Of a DNA stretch of 26,722 nt, positions 20,826-26,722 are shown piece by piece. Numbering within the stretch: the first letter of the stretch is position 1; the number at the start of each line of letters is the position of its first letter. The notes below the pieces were generated by a model. The model was not told where the DNA came from, did no database searches, and saw only the letters and a program-made list of their open reading frames with translations. The DNA is from Elysia marginata (taxonomy: Eukaryota; Mollusca; Gastropoda; Plakobranchidae), in the NCBI GenBank assembly GCA_019649035.1, contig BMAT01011294.1:16415-43136 (forward strand). The letters run 5' to 3'. Position numbers and translations under genes: made by a program.

Positions 20826-21992
20826 CTCCCGATAATCGATACAACTTTTGTTATCAGTCTTTATATTACGTTAGAAGTGAGAATGGTTCAGAAAAAAATC
20901 TACCTCCCATACACAAAGAAAAATTAAAAAAGAGAGGGTATTTGGAAAATTTTTATCAGAGAGACTTTATCGAATGTCTTTGTAATTGATGCCTGCATCA
21001 CTTCGGGCACCTGAAGAAGCAGGGGTAGCTGACATAGCCAGTTGCTTGGCCTTTGCTAGAGTTAAAAGAAAGTTTAAAAAACATTAAGAAATTAAGTTTT
21101 TCATTTAGAGACAATGTGTACAACTTAAAACATTGGACTTACGGAGTTGTGTTGTCATCGAAAAAAAAATATGAAAGACATAGGCCTCTTTTACACTCAT
21201 TAAGATAACGAAGGGTATGTGAATTTAAATTTACATTATCTTAAAACAAATTCAGTTCAATTGACAGTGGTCATTATATTGTAAATAGTTTTAACTCTCA
21301 ATCAAAGCAATAGTGGTCGACTTGCGTTGAACTTGATTCCTAATTTTCATTTTTAAGCCAGCTTTTGTTCCATAGAAAACTATCTGAGAGAATGAGAGAT
21401 AAAATAGATCCAAATACTTTCTCTCAATTCTTTATTTGAAGAAAGCGCAAACAAAAAAAAATGCTATGAAAAGAGGCAGTCACAATCTAAAATGTAGGGA
21501 GAGGGGTTGGAAATAGTAGTGAAGGGGAAAGGTACAACTATGCTGACAGACAGGCAGACGGGCTGAGAAAATGTCATTTAGAGCAAACAGGTGGTCAAAC
21601 AGAAGAAGTGGTGGAAGCCAAGGGTTTCAGATTTTTAAAAAAAGTTGAAGTCTGACAGAGGAAAGAGAAGCGATCTATTGAGAAAGGGAAAGAGAGAAGA
21701 AAGAAGTAAGGCATACTATGCTGGCACACATGCAGAAGAGATGCAAGGGTGAAATAGACCGGGCAAAGGGGGACTAACAAGGGACTCTATTTCGCAAATT
21801 TACATCAGTCAGGGGTTACCGCAAATCTTCATGTCTCAGTAGGCGCATTCCCCGACCCCCACCTTCACGTCTTTCTTAAAACACACACACAACTTCGATG
21901 GCCCGTTACTGAGTGAAAATGTCGACCAGACAGTAGAGGAGACAGGCTGCATCATAGGGGTGCAATAATAATACACAGAAAAGCATATTTAG
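20826..21992. other. Spacer with purine-rich part, no gene supported
   Basis: AT-rich to about 21360, then purine-rich on the plus strand (GAGAGAATGAGAGATAAA at 21387-21404, GGAAAGAGAGAAGAAAGAAG near 21687-21706). No recognised gene or element end. Confidence 0.45.
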
Positions 21993-22006
21993 TCTCTCTC
22001 TCTCTT

Positions 22007-22052
<46 letters not shown>
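21993..22052. repeat. (CT)n microsatellite, interrupted
   Basis: About 60 bp of CT with a few T or C interruptions; the line 22021-22080 counts 55 pyrimidines of 60. Homopurine-homopyrimidine mirror repeats of this kind can adopt triplex (H-DNA) structures in supercoiled DNA, which is known chemistry and not shown here. Confidence 0.97.
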
Positions 22053-22054
<2 letters not shown>

Positions 22055-22341
22055 CTTTCTTTTCTCGTTCTCTTTGCACATCTCTTTTTTACTCCATTTA
22101 TCTTTTGATCTATCACTCTTTAACCTTTTTTCTATTTCACTACTTAGATACAGGGACACTCCAGTAATGTTTGTCCCGCTATTTTTGTATCTTCACATTT
22201 ATCTAAATCTCTCAGAAATCTCTCTTTTCGGTTGCCTTTTCCTCAATCTATGTATTTCATAACTTCCCGTTTCTCTCTCAATTTATGAAACTCTATTTTT
22301 TTTCTATTTGTAGTAATTTTTCTCTTGTGCTCTTTCGCCCC
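22053..22341. other. Pyrimidine-rich linker between CT tracts
   Basis: Continuous pyrimidine-rich plus strand linking the two CT microsatellites, with CTCTTTTTTACTCC-like and ATCTCTC motifs. It probably represents decayed simple repeat. No gene. Confidence 0.5.
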
Positions 22342-22380
22342 CCTCTCTCTCTCTCTCTTTCTCTCTTTCTCTCTCTCTCA
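22342..22380. repeat. (CT)n microsatellite, interrupted
   Basis: CT units with TTT interruptions, preceded by a short C run (22338-22343). Confidence 0.93.
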
Positions 22381-22544
22381 CTTTTATTCAACTTTCTCAA
22401 CCTTTTTCACTTTATCACTATTTTTTTTTGTCTTGGTCTGACACTTATTTAATTTTTTATTTGAAGTTTTCTTTCAGTCTCTCCTAAGCCGTAAATGAAA
22501 AAGGCTCTCATATCAAACTACTGCTTACCTGCAAAATGGGGAGA

Positions 22545-22865
22545 AATGCTTGAGAGAAGGACAAGAAAAGACTAAAAATAAAGAGAAATGTGGCGGAGAA
22601 ACAATAAAAAGGCGAGGGGGGTGTAGAGTGGTGCGGAGAGAGATGGAGGGCCCGCAGGTCTTAGGACTCTCAGGGCGTCTAGGGTAACGGACGAATTAAC
22701 GGGCGCGCAGTGCCCAGGTGACAAGAAGGAGAAGTTAACCTGTCTGGTGACGTAACGTAAAACAAAAGTGGAGAGAGATAGACGGTAGGAGAGGGAGAGG
22801 GGGGTGTAGGAGGGATCGTAGGGGTGGAGAAGAATGCTGCATGGCTGGAGAGAATTTTGCACATG
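22545..22865. repeat. Purine-rich, GC-richer block
   Basis: The plus strand has GGAGAGAGATGGAGGG, GAGGGAGAGGGGGGTG and related runs. The orientation is opposite to the CT tracts just upstream, so the window switches from pyrimidine-rich to purine-rich within about 150 bp. Pro/Ser/Leu-rich minus-strand frames here (22572-22870) come from this bias. Confidence 0.5.
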
Positions 22866-22969
22866 CACAATTCTAAAAACGTTTACGAATGGGCTTCACA
22901 GTTATACGGTAGCAAACCGGAATTTTTTTTTACTTCTGTCCTTGTACATTTTTTTTCGGGCTGCATCTG

Positions 22970-23210
22970 TCAAAAGAGAATAAAATCGTTGGTGTGACAT
23001 GGGCAGGTATAATATGAACTGAAACCAATAAATGATAGACATAGCGGAGAATGAGTTTTCGTTTCTGCTGAGTTGTGCAATAATTCACCGTACCGATATG
23101 ACTGTGTTGGCGTTGAGTGAGTTCTCTTCCTTTGCGGATTTTTATACCAAGCTTTCTTCCGCCAGCTTTTTTTCAGTGACTCTCTTGGGCTCACCTCACT
23201 AAGAGACTGA
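22970..23210 (-). CDS. Hypothetical small ORF, basic product, weak candidate
   Basis: The minus strand has an ATG frame of about 80 codons with a purine at -3. The predicted peptide starts MNQSLSEVSPRESLKKSWRK, is strongly basic in its first half, and ends with a Cys/His/Phe-containing segment. It has no low-complexity repeat and no recognised domain. It overlaps the 5' edge of the opposite-strand candidate exon at 23203-23466. Length alone is not evidence of coding, and no splice or promoter signal supports it strongly. It may be chance. Confidence 0.12.
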
Positions 23211-23466
23211 TTCATCTCTATTCTGTGCTAGATCTGGTCACCGCTGGTGGAGGCGAGTGACATTTTCTGGTGATGAGCTGGAGGCCCTGGGACTGCAGGA
23301 TGCCGCACCAATCTGGCTCAGAGACAGCAGCAGCAGCACCACCACCACCAACAGAATCAGTATAGCAGCGTTTGAAGCATCCTCCCCCTCACCACGAGCG
23401 GAGTACGAGATTTCTCACCAGTGCCACATCTGCCCCAAACTGGCTACTCAGCACTCCAGACAATAG
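23203..23466 (+). CDS. Candidate coding exon, unknown protein (best coding signal in window)
   Basis: An open frame of 88 codons (23203-23466 including the stop TAG) in a GC-rich island. Two acceptor-like sites precede or lie within it: CAGCTTTTTTTCAG ending at 23175 and TCTATTCTGTGCTAG ending at 23231. If the second is used, the frame reads SGHRWWRRVTFSGDELEALG, then a segment with APIWLRD, then four Ser codons (AGC) and four Thr codons (ACC), a Ser/Pro-rich part and a C-terminal HQCHICPK with a CxxC pair. Homopolymeric Ser/Thr runs and an acidic patch are common in regulatory proteins, but I recognise no domain; the CxxC is too short to call a zinc finger. There is no ATG at the start, so it would have to be an internal or terminal exon. 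GC-rich DNA has fewer stops, which weakens the case. Confidence 0.25.
   Translation, partial: ETDSSLFCARSGHRWWRRVTFSGDELEALGLQDAAPIWLRDSSSSTTTTNRISIAAFEASSPSPRAEYEISHQCHICPKLATQHSRQ
23326..23352. repeat. Short (AGC)4(ACC)4 compound trinucleotide run
   Basis: Four AGC and then four ACC units, within the candidate exon, where they would encode Ser4-Thr4. It is short and could be chance or a young coding microsatellite. Confidence 0.8.
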
Positions 23467-24985
23467 ACGACAGGGGGAAACCTGTGTTTTCTGGGATAAT
23501 TATTGGAATTATTTCCATAGCAAACATCAACATCAAAGAGCGGCTGTTTTTTTCTGGGAATTTTTGTTACGTAAGTAGTCCATAGGGTTAACACACGAAG
23601 GAAGAAATTAAATTATTCCCAGTTGCGTCCAGTAGGTTAAAGTTCAAATTTATAAAATAAAAAGAAACAAAATGCTATGTATTGCCAAAATATAAAGGGG
23701 AAGCACTGCGAAGTTTTATATTACTCCTAAAATATTATAATCAAAAGCAAGATAAGATAATTTTTTTTAAATTTTTTTTCTTCTATATGTCTTTGTATTA
23801 ATTCCAGAGATCAATATCTACAATATAATTTTGCTTTCCCAATTTATTCTCATTTTTAAATATCTATGGAGAGTTATTATAGTCCGCCTATCATCCTTTT
23901 TGTTTACTTTTAACTTATTAAATCTTTTACCGGCACTTTATTGCCAGCATTTCTTAATTGTCTCGCTACAAGCGCTCATGAGTTGAATGTCGTGATTTTT
24001 TACATTGTTAACCGTCCATGCATTTTTTTTTGTTCTGGTCTTCCAAGTTTTAAAGCTATCAAAATTGTGTTCAAAGTTGTTAGACTTTTTCTATCTGAAA
24101 TTTAAAAAAAGAAAAAAAAGGTATAGTTGTTCTTCTAATATATATGTTTCCTCAAACTAAATTTCCAACACTTCACTTTTTGGACAGGTCGGGAGACAAT
24201 TAAATGTCGGAGCTTATTATTTGTTTTTCTTTCATGACAAAAAAAAATTGAATGATTTTACTTAGGTTATGCATATTTGAGATCTTGGCAACTGTTTACT
24301 TACATTAAAAAATTATATTCATTGGAGCATCAATGTTTGTTTGTTTTTTCACGTAATGAAATCGCTTCTATGCAGTACAAGAAAATTATTAATAAAGGGC
24401 TAAATTTCAATGGGAATGATGCAATTCTTAAATCATCTATTACCGATGTTACTACTAAATCACATTCAAAAGCACGGTTTTTTTTTGTTTGCTTTCCGAT
24501 TCCTTTATTTCCTTGTTTTCATTTGAACTAAATTTTTGTTTGTTTGCTTGATGCTGTCTTTTCTTTTTGAAAATGTGTGTGTGGGGGGCGGGGGGGGGAG
24601 AGAGACTTGCGCTCGCTAAATATAAAAAGTGTTGATAGTCGTAGACGTCGCTCTAATCAAACTTTGGTTGTTGTCTACTATCATCACAGCTGTAACACTT
24701 GCAGGAGATTTTTCTTTTACATGAAATTTTTTTATTGATTTCGTTTAGCTCAAGTTGCCGACTCTTCAAAGATTGAACACGATAGACGAAGAAAAGTAAT
24801 ATTTAAATGTATTTAGCCGTTGACTAAAAAGTGTTTAAAAAATTGCCTATGTGGATCAAGTATTGAACATGAAAACTAAATATTTGGAAAATTTTCTACC
24901 TGTTGTAAAAGAAAAAGAAAGCGAAACAGATAGAAAAAGGACAAGAGAGATAAAGAGATTCTGAAAGATAAACAAAGAAAATAAG
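23467..24985. other. AT-rich spacer, no gene supported
   Basis: Mostly AT-rich with long A and T runs. A G-rich patch (six G at 24583-24588, C, nine G at 24590-24598) follows a short GT run. An 84-codon plus-strand frame (24277-24531) has no motif. From 24907 the plus strand is again purine-rich. Confidence 0.5.
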
Positions 24986-25160
24986 GCCCCTACCGAACTA
25001 CGGCAATATTTTGTCGGGACATTCCCGTCGCAGACTTGATATACAGTATGAGTTATATAGTGGTAGGACGGAACTGCCCTGTCGCCGATCAGTGTGGTAG
25101 GTCGCTATATAACTCGTGTTAAAGAAAGTCCTGTCATAGGGCGGTAGGTCGGTAGGGGTC
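24986..25160. mobile_element. Fold-back element resembling a MITE, about 175 bp
   Basis: The left end reads GCCCCTACCGAACTACGG and the right end, read in reverse complement, GACCCCTACCGACCTACCG, so the terminal 16 or so bases match with few differences. Inside, GAGTTATATAG (25050-25060) is perfectly mirrored by CTATATAACTC (25105-25115). TAAG flanks both ends (24982-24985 and 25161-25164), a possible 4-bp target-site duplication. The element is too short to code for a transposase and none of its frames is notable; a non-autonomous DNA transposon (MITE) fits best. The transposase family cannot be assigned from these ends. The short flanking match could be chance. Confidence 0.6.
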
Positions 25161-25164
25161 TAAG

Positions 25165-25960
25165 TGACTGCTTTCAGACAAAAGGAAATAAAATTGGTAT
25201 AGGCGATAAAAAGATAAAACACACACATACATTGATATGTAAAATAGACTTAGGTTATGCAGGCTGGAGGCATAAGACAGAAGATAATAGACCATAAGGT
25301 ACAGAAGAAGAAGTGTGCTGGAAATTGAAACGAATAGTTTTACCAAAGCCAGAAAGAGTACGATTGGGAACATTTTTTAAAAGTTTTTGAGTACAGAGAT
25401 GAACTTAACAGGTGCCAGGGTTGTATTCAATCTTCGGACAGTCGGTAACCGCTAGAGTCTGATGATTGGTTCTCTTTCCGAAGGTATTCGTCTTTTCAGA
25501 CAATGTACTAGCATGTCTTTTCATAGTGCTTTGTCAGATTCTAACACGACTGTTAAGAACCACGAGTGCCTAGAACTTTCATTTCATTACTTGCAACACA
25601 TTACAATTCGTTCGAGTATAAAAATCGCAAAGTTTGGATACAACTTTTAAAAAAGCTTGCTTGGTGTCCACTCATACACACCGAATTTTAATGCATACTT
25701 TTTCTGACTGTGATTGCTTCCACAGCCATTTTAAGTAAATTTTAAAACATTTGCATTATTAGCAGTACTTTAAAGGTGTTGTGAATTTCGGTTAGTCGCA
25801 ATCTAAAGCTTTGGTCTGTATTGTATCCTATTCGTCTGTACGAAGAGGTCATATTTTACTCACTTCTGCTGATCATTTTTTTAAATGGTAGATGGAAGAA
25901 TACACCAGTCAAAAACCATCAGTTTCGCCCGCTTCCATTGTTGAATTCTGTAGAATCGAG
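25165..25960. other. Spacer, no gene supported
   Basis: The first 200 bases remain purine-rich on the plus strand, creating a hydrophobic minus-strand frame (25134-25373) that overlaps the fold-back element and is not credible. The rest is AT-rich with no recognised feature. Confidence 0.5.
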
Positions 25961-26009
25961 ATTAGGTCTAAACCTATAATTTAGAATGATTAAGAGTCTT
26001 AAAATGTGA

Positions 26010-26104
26010 TTTACATCTAGGAATCGGCCTAGATAATGTAGATTTAGAGCAATTTATAGAAGATGATCTTGATCTAGAGTCTAGAATAGACCGAGATCTA
26101 GACT
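26010..26104. repeat. CTAG-rich cluster of two hairpins
   Basis: ATCTAGG (26015-26021) pairs with CCTAGAT (26028-26034), and the stem can continue through TACA/TGTA after a 2-base bulge. Then AGTCTAGA (26078-26085) pairs with TCTAGACT (26097-26104) across an 11-nt loop. CTAG recurs five times in the interval. The style matches the inverted repeat at 18971-19032. Confidence 0.5.
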
Positions 26105-26162
26105 AAAATTTTGCGCTATTTTTCTTCCCATTTAGACTCTGCGTGTTATGTTGTCTGTGGTA

Positions 26163-26432
26163 TTAGTCTTTTGGCCTAGGTTGCGTAGGCTGTGTGTGGC
26201 AAGTTAAGAAATTATGAAGGTCACTGGTTTGGCTAATTGAACTGTACTGCTGTTGAAGACATTGACCAATCGCTATACTCTCTTCAGATCTCGGGACTAG
26301 GACACCTTTAGTTTGCGTTGGCTTAGCATAGACCAAAAGATTCAGGACGGGGGAGAGGGTTGATGGGGGAAGGGAGAGATGAAGAATACAGTTTGAAGGA
26401 TACAGCAGTCTAAACGTTAAAAGAAAACTCAT
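26163..26432 (-). CDS. Hypothetical small ORF, weak candidate
   Basis: A minus-strand frame from ATG (26430-26432) to TAA, 89 residues. The product begins MSFLLTFRLLYPSNCIL, has a Pro/Ser-rich middle and a polar Gln-rich C-terminus including CLQQQYSSIS. The N-terminus is hydrophobic but Arg-interrupted, so a signal peptide is uncertain. The protein is not low complexity and I recognise no family. Part of the N-terminal sequence overlaps a purine-rich patch (26345-26390). By length alone it is compatible with chance. Confidence 0.12.
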   Translation of the reverse strand: MSFLLTFRLLYPSNCILHLSLPPSTLSPVLNLLVYAKPTQTKGVLVPRSEESIAIGQCLQQQYSSISQTSDLHNFLTCHTQPTQPRPKD

Positions 26433-26499
26433 GTCTGGATCAGTCAATAATCCTATTGTCCTGACTTTAACCCTCCTTTCTATGTAACCTGACAGTGTG

Positions 26500-26722
26500 G
26501 TCCTGCTCTGGGTCGCATCTTTTCCACCCCACCCCCTTTTGGCTTTAAACCTCTCTCACTGTTTCTCTGTCTTTCTTTCTCGTAATTTTCCCTGTTCTCC
26601 CGCTGTATTTTTCTTTACGCTGTCTCTATTTATATGTCTATCCCCCTTCCCATCTCCCTCTTTCTCTCTTTCTCCATATATTGATTACCAAGTCTTCCCT
26701 ATAAATCTAGAAACTCTCTCTT
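26500..26722. repeat. Pyrimidine-rich low-complexity DNA at the window end
   Basis: The plus strand is dominated by C and T (TTTCTCTGTCTTTCTTTCTC near 26561-26580, CATCTCCCTCTTTCTCTC near 26651-26668). It continues to the window edge, so its full extent is unknown. Confidence 0.6.

Noticed and set aside
24583-24598. G-rich run as a G-quadruplex
   Set aside because: Six and nine G separated by one C cannot supply four separate G3 tracts with loops; at most a weak two-tetrad structure.

Overview
This window looks like noncoding DNA from an animal nuclear genome. It is AT-rich, has a scaffold gap (10261-10514), dinucleotide and trinucleotide microsatellites, minisatellites with 28, 33 and 81 bp units, and remnants of short retroposons. 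No reading frame carries a recognisable conserved domain, and nothing looks like a bacterial operon. A lophotrochozoan such as a gastropod mollusc fits the mix of (CT)n tracts, CTAG-rich hairpins, tRNA-derived SINE and AAGCGC...CTATATAAA retroposon tails. That placement is an inference from repeat style, not from a marker gene.

Layout. 1-2070: AT-rich DNA with nothing recognisable. 2077-2134: a GTT-rich tract. 3001-3175: a plus-strand retroposon 3' tail ending in ATC/ATT repeats. 3176-5350: no gene. 5350-5645: degenerate ATC/CAT-rich DNA, running straight into three copies of an 81-bp GC-rich unit (5671-5923). 5924-9890: mostly AT-rich spacer with a purine-rich block, a TTTTG microsatellite and a modest GC-rich block near 9190-9480. 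9899-10160: a tRNA-like SINE head with a plausible body. 10261-10514: gap. 10774-10885: a second copy of the AAGCGC tail family, on the minus strand and ending in (TAA)n. 11300-11600: a GC-rich block of unknown nature. 11600-14550: AT-rich spacer.

The densest structure is at 14554-15450. A perfectly phased 28-bp satellite-like array with an internal 168-bp higher-order duplication runs into about 375 bp of GC-rich, hairpin-rich DNA. 15900-17560 is strongly purine-rich on the plus strand. 17785-17906 is a GC-rich fold-back. 18971-19032 and 26010-26104 hold CTAG-rich inverted repeats. 19243-19277, 21993-22052 and 22342-22380 are CT tracts. 20611-20825 is a six-unit 33-bp array. 23203-23466 is the best candidate coding exon, still weak. 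24986-25160 is a fold-back element resembling a MITE. The window ends in pyrimidine-rich DNA.

No genes can be shown to work together here. The small reading frames are about as long as expected by chance for this base composition, so the few listed are flagged as low-confidence candidates. The window is best read as intergenic or intronic DNA built from repeats. I found no convincing new protein-coding system; the most unusual objects are the 28-bp array with its GC-rich neighbour, the 81-bp array and the fold-back elements.
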